42,072 bases of DNA from Deltaproteobacteria bacterium (GTDB taxonomy: Bacteria > Desulfobacterota > Binatia > Binatales > Binataceae): positions 1 through 42,072 of the forward strand of contig JAJXZF010000018.1 in the NCBI GenBank assembly GCA_021780225.1, in the 5' to 3' direction. Made by a program: the position numbers and the translations under genes. The notes under the pieces were generated by a model. The model searched no databases. It saw only the letters and a program-made list of their open reading frames with translations, and was not told the DNA's origin. Below, piece by piece: positions 1 to 8,212 of this stretch (the first letter of the stretch is position 1; each line of letters starts with the position of its first letter).

Positions 1-89
1 TACTGCCGCTGCTCGTCCGTCATCCCGCAGGCCGATACCATCCCCAGGATGGCCACCCACATCAGGTACGTCCCTATTCTTCTTCGCAC
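1..89 (-). CDS. N-terminus of a small lipoprotein (partial)
   Basis: Read on the minus strand, a GTG at 89 opens a frame that stays open to the window edge. The first 29 residues have a lipoprotein signal: a basic start (VRRR), a hydrophobic stretch and a lipobox ending in VSAC, with the Cys at residue 21. A strong Shine-Dalgarno (GGGGGAGGAAT) lies a few bases before the GTG, which fixes the start. The product would be exported and lipid-anchored, consistent with the Lnt acyltransferase encoded later in the window. Function cannot be assigned because the body of the gene lies outside the window. Confidence 0.6.
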   Translation of the reverse strand, partial: MRRRIGTYLMWVAILGMVSACGMTDEQRQ

Positions 90-460
90 CTTATTCCTCC
101 CCCTGTTCGTCGATATCGACGGTTGCGGAGACAGGCGGCGGCGATAGCCGGGGAAGCTATAGCCGACGCAAGCCAAGTGTCTGCCGGTTAAACTGGTCCA
201 TCGCTCCGTGCGAAGCCGCTTTGTTCGGCTTTCGCCAGCAAAGGTCGCAATGTACCCTCACGGTCGGCAATATACTGATTCGGGCATATCGATTCAATGC
301 AGAACAATAGCTAAACATGCGGAAATCTGCTTTGCCTTGCTAAGGTTTTTGCCTGATCGAATCGCCCTCCGATATGTGATCGTCCCGCCGGACTAGGCGC
401 GGGCGGCCGATCTATGCGATTCTGCCGGCCGCGTACCGGATAGCCTCCCGCGAGTCGACG
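90..460. other. Divergent intergenic region
   Basis: This 371-bp spacer separates the leftward lipoprotein gene from the rightward CoA-transferase gene, so it should carry both promoters. A 62-codon open frame at 208-396 has no Shine-Dalgarno and no recognisable protein content. I see no convincing -35/-10 pair, RNA gene or terminator. Confidence 0.4.
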
Positions 461-1741
461 ATGACCCAGGAACTTGACAGCAAAAATCCTGATTTTTCAG
501 ACATTATCCGCCCGGGCGACCATATCATTTGGAGTCAGGGATCGGGCGAGCCACAAACACTAATTGAGGCTTTTATCGCCCAACGGCGCCAATTCGCCCG
601 CACGACCGCCTTTGTCGGCGGAATCGCCTACACGAGCACGCTCAAGCCCGAGCATGCCGACGCGGTCGATTTCATCGGCTACGGCGCGATCGGGAATCTG
701 CGCGCGCTCGCGCGCAGCGGCGCCTTGCGAACCATCCCGCTCCATCTATCCCAACTGGTTCCTTATATCGAGGCCGGCACGATTCCGTGCGACGTCGTGA
801 TGCTGCAGGTCAGCGCGCCGAACGAACGCGGCGAATACAGCTATTCTCTGACCAACGATTATCAACAAGCGGCGATCGCGCGGGCGCGCGTGGTGATCGC
901 GGAAGTCAATGAGCTGGCGCCGTGGACCGTTTGCGACGCATATCTGACCGCGGATCAAATCGATTACGCCGTGCCGGTCGCGCGGCCGCCGGTGATGCTC
1001 GAGGCGCGGCCGATCGGCGAAGCGGAACGGGCGATCGCGCGCCATGTCGGGCGCTATATCGAGGATGGAACGACGATTCAGATCGGCATCGGCGCGATTC
1101 CCGACGCCGTAATGGCCGGAATCGGCGATCGCCGCAATTTGGGTATCCATTCGGGCTTGATCAGCGACCGCGTCGCCGACCTGATCGAAAGCGGCGCGAT
1201 GACCAATGCGCGCAAACCGATCGATACCGGCATCGCGGTCTCCTGTTCGCTGCTGGGAACCGCTCGCGTCTATCGCTTCGGCCACGAAAATCCCGCCATC
1301 AAGCTGTTCACCATGATGCATACGCATCGGGCCGAAGTGCTTTCCAAACTCGACAAGATCGTCGCGATTAACTCGGCGGTCGAAGCCGATCTGACCGGAC
1401 AGATCAACGCGGAGGTCGCGAACGGCGCGTATGTTGGCGCGATCGGCGGCCAGGGCGACTTCGTGCGCGGCTCCCAGATGGCGGCGCGGGGGCGGTCGAT
1501 AATCGCGATGCCGGCGACGGCGCGCGACGGCGCGGTCACGCGCGTCTGCTCCCGGCTGAGCGGGCCGGTCACGACCGCGCGCGGCGACGCCGACGTGATC
1601 GTGACGGAACATGGCGCGGCGGAATTGCGCGGCCAGCCGATCGAGGAGCGGATCCGCCGGATGATCGCGATCGCGGCTCCGCAGTTCCGCGACGCGCTCG
1701 AACGCGAGGCCCGCGAAATCACCCAGCGCGGCGGATGGTAG
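461..1741 (+). CDS. Acetyl-CoA hydrolase/transferase family protein (4-hydroxybutyrate CoA-transferase-like)
   Basis: A 426-residue protein of the family I CoA-transferase fold (acetyl-CoA hydrolase/4-hydroxybutyrate CoA-transferase group), which normally moves CoA between carboxylates through a glutamyl-CoA intermediate. Visible family marks are GIGAIPDAV at 208-216 (oxyanion/CoA loop), INSAVEADLTGQ at about 303-314, GGQGDFVRG at 329-337 and IAMPATA at 348-354. Length is normal. The odd point is the stretch HSGLISD at 230-236: in characterised members the catalytic Glu sits in an HTE-type motif at this spot, and here residue 232 is Gly. The protein may therefore be a hydrolase variant, a non-catalytic homologue, or use another residue. 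It leads a plus-strand cassette with an NTF2-like protein and a diiron protein. Family assignment is firm; the substrate is unknown. Confidence 0.85.
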   Translation: MTQELDSKNPDFSDIIRPGDHIIWSQGSGEPQTLIEAFIAQRRQFARTTAFVGGIAYTSTLKPEHADAVDFIGYGAIGNLRALARSGALRTIPLHLSQLVPYIEAGTIPCDVVMLQVSAPNERGEYSYSLTNDYQQAAIARARVVIAEVNELAPWTVCDAYLTADQIDYAVPVARPPVMLEARPIGEAERAIARHVGRYIEDGTTIQIGIGAIPDAVMAGIGDRRNLGIHSGLISDRVADLIESGAMTNARKPIDTGIAVSCSLLGTARVYRFGHENPAIKLFTMMHTHRAEVLSKLDKIVAINSAVEADLTGQINAEVANGAYVGAIGGQGDFVRGSQMAARGRSIIAMPATARDGAVTRVCSRLSGPVTTARGDADVIVTEHGAAELRGQPIEERIRRMIAIAAPQFRDALEREAREITQRGGW

Positions 1742-1787
1742 GCATCGCGCGGAAAATCCCGCAATAGACAGTCCGAGGAACGCTTCA

Positions 1788-2255
1788 ATGGCTGAGCAGG
1801 AAAAAATCGTGCGCGAGGTCGAGGCTTTTTATCGAAACTATATCGACGGCTTCAATCGCGAGGATATCGACATCTTCATGCAGTCGTTCGATTTGCCTTT
1901 CATCGTGATATCCGGCGAGCACGGCGCGACGGTGTGCTCGAACGAAGCCGAACAGCAGAGCTTTTACACGCGGATGATGGGGGCGATTCAGGAGCAGGGA
2001 TGGGCGAAGTCGGGCGTCGATCAGTTGCGCGTATGGCCGCTGGCCGATCGGTTGGCGATCTTGATGGCGGACGTGACCCGCTACCGCCGCGACGGCTCGG
2101 TGATTGCCCGGCTGCGAGCTTTCTATAACGTCCGCAACGACGGTAAAAACTGGAAAATCGTTTCGTTGAGCGAAGCGCGCACGCCATTTACGGGGCCGGG
2201 CGGCCTGCCGCGTCCCGCAGCCCGCCAAGATTCCTTTGACATTAGCGCGACGTAG
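1788..2255 (+). CDS. NTF2-like (SnoaL/DUF4440-type) protein
   Basis: A 155-residue single-domain protein. The N-terminal helix with FYRNYIDGFNREDIDIF is the typical opening of NTF2-like/SnoaL folds. It is followed by strands containing ADVTRYRRDGSVIAR and by WKIVSLSE, the usual closing strand. Such cone-shaped domains act as small isomerases, hydrolases or ligand-binding subunits, and their sequence rarely reveals which. The gene starts 46 bp after the CoA-transferase gene and 72 bp before the diiron gene, on the same strand, so all three are probably co-transcribed. ATG at 1788 is preceded by GAGGAACGCTTCA, a good ribosome-binding site. The C-terminal 20 residues look disordered. Confidence 0.7.
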   Translation: MAEQEKIVREVEAFYRNYIDGFNREDIDIFMQSFDLPFIVISGEHGATVCSNEAEQQSFYTRMMGAIQEQGWAKSGVDQLRVWPLADRLAILMADVTRYRRDGSVIARLRAFYNVRNDGKNWKIVSLSEARTPFTGPGGLPRPAARQDSFDISAT

Positions 2256-2327
2256 GATCATTATTAGAAAATCAAATCAGCGGTTGACGGCGGGGATGCA
2301 CGTCGCCGCTTGCCGGAGGTTCGAGAC

Positions 2328-3449
2328 ATGCCAACGGTTCAAATCAAAGACGAGGCGCGCATCGGGACGGAGGCCAAGATCAAACTTGAACCCTCGGCGT
2401 ATCTCGACAAACTTTTCAAAACCGGCACGCCCGACCTCGCTTGGATGAATCAGCACGGCGAATGGGGCATGCGCGCCAAGCCCGGCAATCTTGGACTGCG
2501 CCTGAAAGATATCGAGATTGGCAGCTACGGAGCGATCCCGAAACATGGCGGCGACCATCGCTCGATGGCGCCGCGCGGCTCGTTCCTGCCCAACGATCTG
2601 CCTTCGCTCGGCTTCTCGCTCAACGAAAAAGCCGAAGTCTGGGCGGACAACGCGATGGAGCTATATGAAGAGGCGGTGGCGCGCCAGTGGAGCTCCGCCC
2701 GCGATATCCCGTGGGACGAACTGAAACCGCTGCCCGACGACCTCGAACGGTCGATGTGCCAGCTTTGCACCTTCCTGACGGAAGTCGAATTTATCGCCGC
2801 CGACGCCCCAACCCGCTGGATGAGCAAAATCAATCAGGATTTTCTCGAGGTCAAGCTCTTTTTGGCGACGCAGGCGATGGACGAGGCGCGCCATACCGAC
2901 GTTTTTCGCAAGCGCGCGCTGGCGAACGGCGGCGGTCTTGGCAAAGCCAGCCGGCTCAGCGAATTGAGCCTGAAACGGATTTTCGATTCGCCGAGCTTCT
3001 CGGTGCAAACCGCCCGCCTGCATCTGCTGGGCGAAGGTTTCGTGCTGACGATGTTCCGGCAAGGCGAATTCATCGCGCCCAGCCGGGTCGATCAGGAAAT
3101 TTTCCGGCGCTGCATGCAGGACGAATCGCGCCATGTCGGTTACGGCACGATGCATCTGCGGGCGCAATTGAAGGAACGGCCCGATCTGGCCGAGGAAATC
3201 CACGAGCAGCTTGACGACGCCGAATCCATCCTGCTTCAGCTTTTCAGCGTGCCTGAATCGGTCGAGCCGATGGCGATTCTGCTCGGCGGCGGCATCAAGA
3301 ACTTCGACAAGGGCATGGAGTTGCAGAGCAATCTTTGGCGGCGCATCGTCAACGAATATCTGCAACGATGCGATTCCGCGGGGCTGGACCGTCGCCCGCG
3401 ATGCATCCTTCCGACCGATTTCAGCAAATTGATTAGCGCGGCCGCCTGA
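2328..3449 (+). CDS. Ferritin-like diiron oxidase/oxygenase (R2-like fold)
   Basis: A 373-residue protein with a carboxylate-bridged diiron site. Candidate ligands are Glu152 (or Glu154) in TEVEF, Glu186/His189 in DEARH, Glu236 in LLGEGF and Glu266/His269 in DESRH. Two ExxH motifs on separate helices are typical of the ribonucleotide-reductase-R2/ferritin-like superfamily, which includes N-oxygenases, aldehyde-deformylating and ligand-binding oxidases. No Tyr-radical signature or R1 partner is nearby, so a ribonucleotide reductase role is unlikely. I chose ATG 2328 because GGAGGT lies seven bases upstream; a TTG at 2310 lies upstream of that site. It overlaps the next gene by one base (TGATG), which implies translational coupling. 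The substrate may be an acyl or carboxylate compound handled with the upstream CoA-transferase homologue, which is inference. Confidence 0.75.
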   Translation: MPTVQIKDEARIGTEAKIKLEPSAYLDKLFKTGTPDLAWMNQHGEWGMRAKPGNLGLRLKDIEIGSYGAIPKHGGDHRSMAPRGSFLPNDLPSLGFSLNEKAEVWADNAMELYEEAVARQWSSARDIPWDELKPLPDDLERSMCQLCTFLTEVEFIAADAPTRWMSKINQDFLEVKLFLATQAMDEARHTDVFRKRALANGGGLGKASRLSELSLKRIFDSPSFSVQTARLHLLGEGFVLTMFRQGEFIAPSRVDQEIFRRCMQDESRHVGYGTMHLRAQLKERPDLAEEIHEQLDDAESILLQLFSVPESVEPMAILLGGGIKNFDKGMELQSNLWRRIVNEYLQRCDSAGLDRRPRCILPTDFSKLISAAA

Positions 3450-3880
3450 TGACGAGCTTTCCCGCGCCTGAATGGTTTCTCACCCTCGGCCGGCTGATGG
3501 CGGCCGAGGGTGAAATTTTCCGCCGCCTCGGATACGCGGAAGTCCGTTTCGTCGTGCGCGTGCTCGACGATAGCGGCAAAGTCGAATCGGCCACCGCGGT
3601 CGAAATCGACGGCTATGCGGTGACCAATGCGTTCGCCCTCGACGGCAAGCCGTTCGACGCGGACTTCGCGATTTGCGCGCCACGCGCCGTTTGGACGGCG
3701 ATGCTCGAAGAAATCGCGCGCGAAGGACGGCCGACGCTGCGTCATACCCTGAGTTCGCTGGCGCTGGTGGGCGAGAGTCTCTGGCTCGAGTCCGACGATC
3801 AGCTCCGCGAGGACAAATTTTATCGCTACAATCAGACGCTGCAGGAATTGTTCAATCTGTCGGCGCGCCTGCCGCACTAA
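3449..3880 (+). CDS. Small SCP2-like protein
   Basis: A 143-residue soluble protein whose start codon overlaps the stop of the diiron gene. The pattern of strands around residues 25-75, a conserved-looking VWTAMLEEIAREG helix and a C-terminal region with LALVGESLWLESDD resemble the sterol carrier protein 2 (SCP2)-like fold, which binds lipids or acyl-CoA. I recognise the architecture rather than a specific family, so the assignment is tentative. If correct, it would act as the hydrophobic-substrate carrier for the diiron enzyme encoded just before it. No signal peptide or membrane segment is visible. The gene converges on prfB with about 110 bp between them and no clear terminator. Confidence 0.5.
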   Translation: MTSFPAPEWFLTLGRLMAAEGEIFRRLGYAEVRFVVRVLDDSGKVESATAVEIDGYAVTNAFALDGKPFDADFAICAPRAVWTAMLEEIAREGRPTLRHTLSSLALVGESLWLESDDQLREDKFYRYNQTLQELFNLSARLPH

Positions 3881-3989
3881 GCGGCTCCTTTCCGCGCGCC
3901 GCCGCGAAGAACGGCCGCCTGATTATCACGCGCCAACCGTCGAGCGCGCCCGCGCGCTCTAACCTTGCGGCGAGAGGCGGCGGCTGGCT

Positions 3990-5118
3990 TTACGCCGGCG
4001 CCGCCTCCGCGCCCGATTTCCGCACGCCCATCAGGTAGGCTTCGATAAACGGATCGATATCGCCGTCGAGCACGGCGGCGGTATTGCCGATTTCTACTCC
4101 CGTGCGATGGTCCTTGACGAGCTGATAGGGATGCAGCACGTAGGAGCGAATCTGGCTGCCCCACGCGATCTCTTTCTTATCTTTGCTGAATTTTTCCAAT
4201 TCTTCGCGGCGCTTGCGTTCTTCGAGTTCGAACAGGCGCGCACGCAGAATCTTCATCGCCATCGCGCGGTTCTTATGCTGCGAGCGCTCGTTCTGGCAGG
4301 TGACGACGATGCCGGTCGGCAGATGGGTGAAGCGCACGGCGGAATCGGTTTTATTGACGTGCTGACCGCCGGCGCCGCTGGCCCGATACGTATCGATTTT
4401 CAGGTCGGCGGGGTTGATGATCACTTCGACCTTGTCGTCGATTGCGGGAAAAACGAAGACCGAGGCGAACGACGTATGGCGGCGCGCGTTGGCGTCGAAG
4501 GGCGAAATGCGGACCAGCCGATGGATGCCCGCCTCAGCCTTGAGATAGCCGTAAGCGTACTCGCCCTCGACGGTGAAGGTCGCGTTCTTGATGCCGCCGC
4601 CGTCGCCGGGCTGAAGGTCGGCCAACTCGGCCTTGAAGCCGCGCCGCTCAGCCCATCTCAGGTACAAGCGGAGCAGCATTTCGGCCCAATCTTGCGCTTC
4701 GGTGCCGCCGGCGCCCGGATGGATCGAGACGATCGCGCCCAGCCGGTCGTACTCGCCGCCGAGCATCACCTGCAATTCCTGACGTTCGATTTCCGCGCGC
4801 GCTGCTTCGAGCGCGACGCCGGTTTCACGGGCGGCGTCAGAGTTTTCGTCGCCCTCCTCTTCGGCCATCCCGAGATAGACGCGGGCGTCTTCAAGTACGC
4901 GGACCAGCCGTTCGACGCCGTCGGTCTGCGCCCTGATGCGGTCCTGTTCCTTGAGGACGGCCTGCGCGGTCTCCTGGTTGTCCCAGAAGCCGGGGCGCGT
5001 GGATTGTTCGCTTAGCTCCTGCTGACGAGCGATCAGTTTGGGGACGTCAAAGACGCCTCCGCAACGCGTCCGTTCGCGTTTCGAAGTCCGTCAATTGCTG
5101 GCGCATATCGCTGAGCAT
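3990..5118 (-). CDS. prfB: Peptide chain release factor 2, expressed by programmed +1 frameshift
   Basis: RF2 reads UGA and UAA stop codons and releases the finished peptide from the ribosome. The body in one frame carries the RF2-specific SPF tripeptide (RISPFDANARRH) and the universal GGQ motif (ASGAGGQHVNKTDS). The gene is split by an in-frame TGA at 5049-5047 inside CTTTGAC; slipping one base joins the N-terminal frame to DVPKLIARQQELSEQS and onward. Start choice: ATG 5118 gives 375 residues with 23 codons before the slip, close to the E. coli layout, and has AGGAAG 11 bases upstream. ATG 5187 is also open in frame (398 residues) but lacks a ribosome-binding site, and ATG 5106 is a third option. 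An acidic stretch (EEEGDENSD) marks the helical N-domain. The gene lies 115 bp or more downstream of lnt on the same strand. Confidence 0.92.
5046..5061 (-). promoter_or_regulatory. RF2 autoregulatory +1 frameshift site
   Basis: On the minus strand the sequence is CGGAGGCGTCTTTGAC. An internal Shine-Dalgarno (GGAGG) lies three bases before the slippery CTT codon, which is followed by TGA C. This is the same design as the E. coli prfB site: when RF2 is scarce the ribosome pauses at the poorly terminated UGA-C and slips +1, making more RF2. Confidence 0.92.
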
Positions 5119-5233
5119 CGTCTGAATCGCTTCCTGTCGGGCCTTGCCGCCGAATAAAATTTGGGCGCGATCGATCGCGCCAATCATTTATTCTGACATA
5201 AACCGAGCGCTGCCGTAATCCCGCCGCCGGCGG

Positions 5234-6856
5234 CTACGACCTGCTGCGTCCGTTCATGGCGTGAGCCGGCCGATCTTCATGAGCGGCTGGTTCAGCCCGG
5301 CCCGGACGGCGGCGCCATGCGATCGCCAGTCCGAGCAGCGTGAGCGCGAAGCAGATTTCGGCGAAGACGTCGCCGACTTCCGCATAGATCGTCCGTTCCG
5401 CGCGCCATCCGACCCGCTCGATTTCCGTGCCGCGCTTGAACAACGGAGTGCGCGCCGTGATCTGTCCAGTCGGCTCGATAACCGCGCTGATTCCGGTATT
5501 GGCGACGCGCACCATCGGCAGTTTGGTTTCGATCGACCGCATCGCCGCCATCGCGAGCAATTGATACGGCGCCGAGCTGCGGCCATACCAGGCGTCGTTG
5601 GTGATATTCACGAGAATGTTCGCGCCCAGCCGGGCCTCGCCGCGGGCAAGCGCGGGAAAGATGCTTTCGTAACAGATGAGCACGCCGAGCTTCGCACCCT
5701 TCAGATCGAACAAAGTCTGACGCCGGCCCGGAAACATGTCGCCGAAGCCGCTGACGATGCGGTTGACGATGCCCCCGAGCAGGCTCCGCAACGGCACGTA
5801 TTCGCCGAACGGAACAAGCTGGATCTTGTCGTACCAGTCGAGCACCTGCCCCTTGTCCGACACCAGGTAGGCGCGGTTGTAAAAGCCGACGCGGCCCTCT
5901 TCGACGCCGAGCGCGGGCGCGCCGAAAAGAATCGGCTTGCCGGTATTCGCCGCCAGTTGCAGGAGCCGCGCGCGATAACCGGCGTCGCTCGCGAACGCCG
6001 CGGGATAGCGATCCTCGGGCTGGAAAAAAAATGCGGCCGCCGCTTCCGGCCATACCGCGACATCAGCGCCGAGCCGCGCCGCTTCTTCAGTCTGGGTCAC
6101 GTAAACGTTGAAGCTGGTTTCAAGAAAGTTCGGATCCCATTTGACGGATTGCGGGATATCGCCCTGCACCATCGCGAACTTGATCGATCCGTCGTGAGGC
6201 GAACGCGACAGTTGATCGAGTCTGACCGAGCCGAAGATCCATGCGGCCGCGATCAGCGCGCTGAGCGTCGCAAGCGCGATTCCTTGAACCCGCGAACGCT
6301 CGCGCTGAAAGACGACGACGTAGATCACGACGTTGAAAAACGCGATCAGCGCGGAAACGCCATAGACTCCCGTGATTTCCGCGAATTGAACCAGCGCGAG
6401 ATTGCGATAGGCCGCATAACCCAGCAGATTCCATGGAAAGCCGATCGGGAAGTAGGTTCGCACCCATTCGAGCGCGGTCCACGCGAGCGGAAAAGTCGCG
6501 ACGATCGAGACGTCCGCGCGGACGGTGACGAAGGACGCCGCCCATACCGCGGCTCCCGCATAGATCGCGACCACCGCGGCCAGCAACAGCATCGGCAGCA
6601 CGGCGAGTTCGATCCGCACGCCGGCGAAAGTATGCAGCGTGATGGTTATCCAGTAGAGGCCGATCACGTTGCAGGCGAACCCTTGCAGCCATCCCAACGC
6701 GAAGGTTTCGCGGGGCGAGGCGCCGTCGATCGCCGAGAGCAGCGGCACGAGCGCCACCCACGCCATCAGGTTGAAATCGAAACGGGGGAACGCGAGGGCC
6801 AGTACGATCCCGCTCAGGACGGCCAGCGCGGCCCGCATCCGAAGACTGTGAGGCAT
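5234..6856 (-). CDS. lnt: Apolipoprotein N-acyltransferase
   Basis: Lnt adds the third acyl chain to the N-terminal Cys of lipoproteins in the inner membrane. The 540-residue product has several N-terminal membrane segments (residues 8-210) followed by a periplasmic nitrilase-like domain. The catalytic triad is intact: Glu271 in WPEAA, Lys344 in YDKIQLVPFGEY and Cys395 in LICYESIF. I chose ATG 6856 because it lies two bases after the stop of the upstream gene; an upstream in-frame codon at 6904 would overlap that gene by 46 bases. A final hydrophobic segment (about 507-521) and a basic tail close the protein. It belongs to the minus-strand run phoH-ybeY-unknown-lnt. Confidence 0.93.
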   Translation of the reverse strand: MPHSLRMRAALAVLSGIVLALAFPRFDFNLMAWVALVPLLSAIDGASPRETFALGWLQGFACNVIGLYWITITLHTFAGVRIELAVLPMLLLAAVVAIYAGAAVWAASFVTVRADVSIVATFPLAWTALEWVRTYFPIGFPWNLLGYAAYRNLALVQFAEITGVYGVSALIAFFNVVIYVVVFQRERSRVQGIALATLSALIAAAWIFGSVRLDQLSRSPHDGSIKFAMVQGDIPQSVKWDPNFLETSFNVYVTQTEEAARLGADVAVWPEAAAAFFFQPEDRYPAAFASDAGYRARLLQLAANTGKPILFGAPALGVEEGRVGFYNRAYLVSDKGQVLDWYDKIQLVPFGEYVPLRSLLGGIVNRIVSGFGDMFPGRRQTLFDLKGAKLGVLICYESIFPALARGEARLGANILVNITNDAWYGRSSAPYQLLAMAAMRSIETKLPMVRVANTGISAVIEPTGQITARTPLFKRGTEIERVGWRAERTIYAEVGDVFAEICFALTLLGLAIAWRRRPGRAEPAAHEDRPAHAMNGRSRS

Positions 6857-6858
6857 AA

Positions 6859-7425
6859 TCAGGCCGAACCGATCATTTCCGCAACCGGCATCACGCCGGC
6901 GCAAGGCGGGCGTCCGTCGAAAGCGTCATAGATTTCGTCGGCGTCGCGCCAGGTGGCGACCAACGCGACGGTCGCCGCCGGTTCCAGCGGCAAGTCGCCG
7001 AGGACGCGCCATTCGCGCTCGAAGCTCCAATCGACCGGCGGATCGCCCGCGAGATCGAACGTGACGACGCGCCACCATTCGGCTGGCTCCAGCGACCGTT
7101 CGGCTTCGTTCCATGGCATATATATCGCGGGCCGCGCGCCCATCCGGAAAGCATAGCGTTTCTCAACGGCGACGCCGAAGGGTTCATACCGGCGGCGGTT
7201 GACGCGCGCGAGGATCTGGCGCAACTCAGCGGCCGGCGCGGCGCAAAGGCATACGACGGGCCGGCCGCCGCGCACCATCCGGGTTGAACCGCGGATAACG
7301 CCCGCACGGAGAATCGCAATCAGGTTGTCGATCGCGCGCGCTTCCCCCGCCGCGCGGGTGAAATGAGCGATCGCCGGCCACATGCCGCCCGGCGGCGGCG
7401 ACGCTTCGCCGCGGCGCGCGCTCAT
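6859..7425 (-). CDS. Uncharacterised protein in the ybeY-lnt operon
   Basis: I do not recognise this 188-residue protein with confidence. It has an early FTRAAGEARAIDNLIAILRAG stretch, resembling the opening of DarT/ADP-ribosyltransferase-like or AbiGi-like proteins in which a residue near 'I-x-N-L-x-x-I-L-x-x-G' begins the fold. A strand PVVCLCAAP and the segment GARPAIYMP follow. These marks occur in uncharacterised bacterial proteins related to phage-resistance factors, but no catalytic set can be named. The start codon overlaps the ybeY stop (ATGA), and the stop is two bases from the lnt start, so it is tightly built into the operon. In many proteobacteria this slot is held by corC (ybeX); this protein shows no CBS domains and is not CorC. 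Confidence 0.6.
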   Translation of the reverse strand: MSARRGEASPPPGGMWPAIAHFTRAAGEARAIDNLIAILRAGVIRGSTRMVRGGRPVVCLCAAPAAELRQILARVNRRRYEPFGVAVEKRYAFRMGARPAIYMPWNEAERSLEPAEWWRVVTFDLAGDPPVDWSFEREWRVLGDLPLEPAATVALVATWRDADEIYDAFDGRPPCAGVMPVAEMIGSA

Positions 7426-8003
7426 CGCGTTTTCGCTCCGGCGCGTTTACGCGCCTGCGGCTGCGGACCGCGCGCACGCCGAGGCTGTGGCATCGCGGCC
7501 GGCGACCATCCGGATTTCGCGCGCGAACCAGTTTTCCTCGTGCGTCCGCCGGCCAATCGCGTCGCCATTTCATGTTCAAGGGCGAACATCCGGCGCGCAT
7601 CGGCTTCGGATCCTTCGTGGTCGTAGCCGAGCAGATGAAGCATGCCGTGGATTAGCAGCGTGCGCAGCCGCGCGCCGGTCTCGACGTTCAGCTCGCGCGC
7701 CTGGCGGGCGGCGGTTTCGATCGAAATCACAATATCGCCGAGCGGTACCGGCGCAATCGCGCCGCGCCCGGCTTCAACAAGGACGGATTCCGGCCCGAAT
7801 TGCGGGAATGAGAGCACATCGGTCGCGCGATCCTTGCCGCGAAAGTCGCGATTGAGGCGGCGGATCGCGCGGTCGGTCACGAAACTCAACGAAAGTTCTG
7901 CCCGCGCCACGCCCAACGCGCGCATCAGCGCTTCGGCGTCGGACGCGATTGCTTCGAGATGCGGCCGGGCGCGGATCGTGCGGCAGCCGATTTCCACCGC
8001 CAC
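7422..8003 (-). CDS. ybeY: Endoribonuclease YbeY (rRNA maturation factor)
   Basis: YbeY is a metal-dependent endoribonuclease involved in 16S rRNA 3'-end maturation and ribosome quality control. The zinc-binding HGMLHLLGYDH motif is intact, and the family stretches FRGKDRATDVLSFP and LGDIVIS are present. A Lys/Arg-rich tail of about 40 residues after the catalytic domain is an extension, possibly RNA-binding. The start is uncertain. The longest frame begins at GTG 8036, inside a MITE. If the element is removed, GTG 8003 falls two bases after the phoH stop, which looks like the ancestral coupled start, and I use that one (193 residues). The 3' end overlaps the next gene by four bases. Confidence 0.88.
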   Translation of the reverse strand: MAVEIGCRTIRARPHLEAIASDAEALMRALGVARAELSLSFVTDRAIRRLNRDFRGKDRATDVLSFPQFGPESVLVEAGRGAIAPVPLGDIVISIETAARQARELNVETGARLRTLLIHGMLHLLGYDHEGSEADARRMFALEHEMATRLAGGRTRKTGSRAKSGWSPAAMPQPRRARGPQPQARKRAGAKTR

Positions 8004-8006
8004 GGC

Positions 8007-8212
8007 TAGTGTGACGTCCCGCAAATAAGTTTGCACTCCACGTCTATCTTGCGCTCGGCGTGGATGCCCGGATCAAGTCCGGGCATGACCAACTCTGTTC
8101 GTCATTGCCGGGCCCAGACCCGGCAATCCATCGCTTGTCGCCCCGCGGTGGGCGACCTGCGCGCCGAGCTGATAAGTCATCAGGTGGAAGCTATTTGCGG
8201 GACACCACACTA
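8007..8212. mobile_element. MITE copy A (IS630/mariner-like), between phoH and ybeY
   Basis: A 206-bp non-coding element bounded by TA within CTAG at both ends. The ends are inverted repeats: left TGTGACGTCCCGCAAATAA and right, reversed, TGTGGTGTCCCGCAAATA. Inside are two strong hairpins, ATGCCCGGA/TCCGGGCAT and ATTGCCGGG/CCCGGCAAT. It matches copies at 10201 and 25914 but has an extra 18 bp near its left end. The CTAG target with TA duplication is typical of IS630-type elements, so it is presumably moved by a transposase elsewhere. Its right end coincides with the TAG stop of phoH. Confidence 0.8.

Noticed and set aside
208-396. 62-codon frame in the first intergenic region
   Set aside because: No Shine-Dalgarno, no motif, and it lies in a region expected to hold two divergent promoters.
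5261-6931. A 556-codon plus-strand frame opposite lnt
   Set aside because: Antisense shadow of lnt; composition is Arg/Asp/Glu-rich without hydrophobic core, and lnt has its full catalytic triad.
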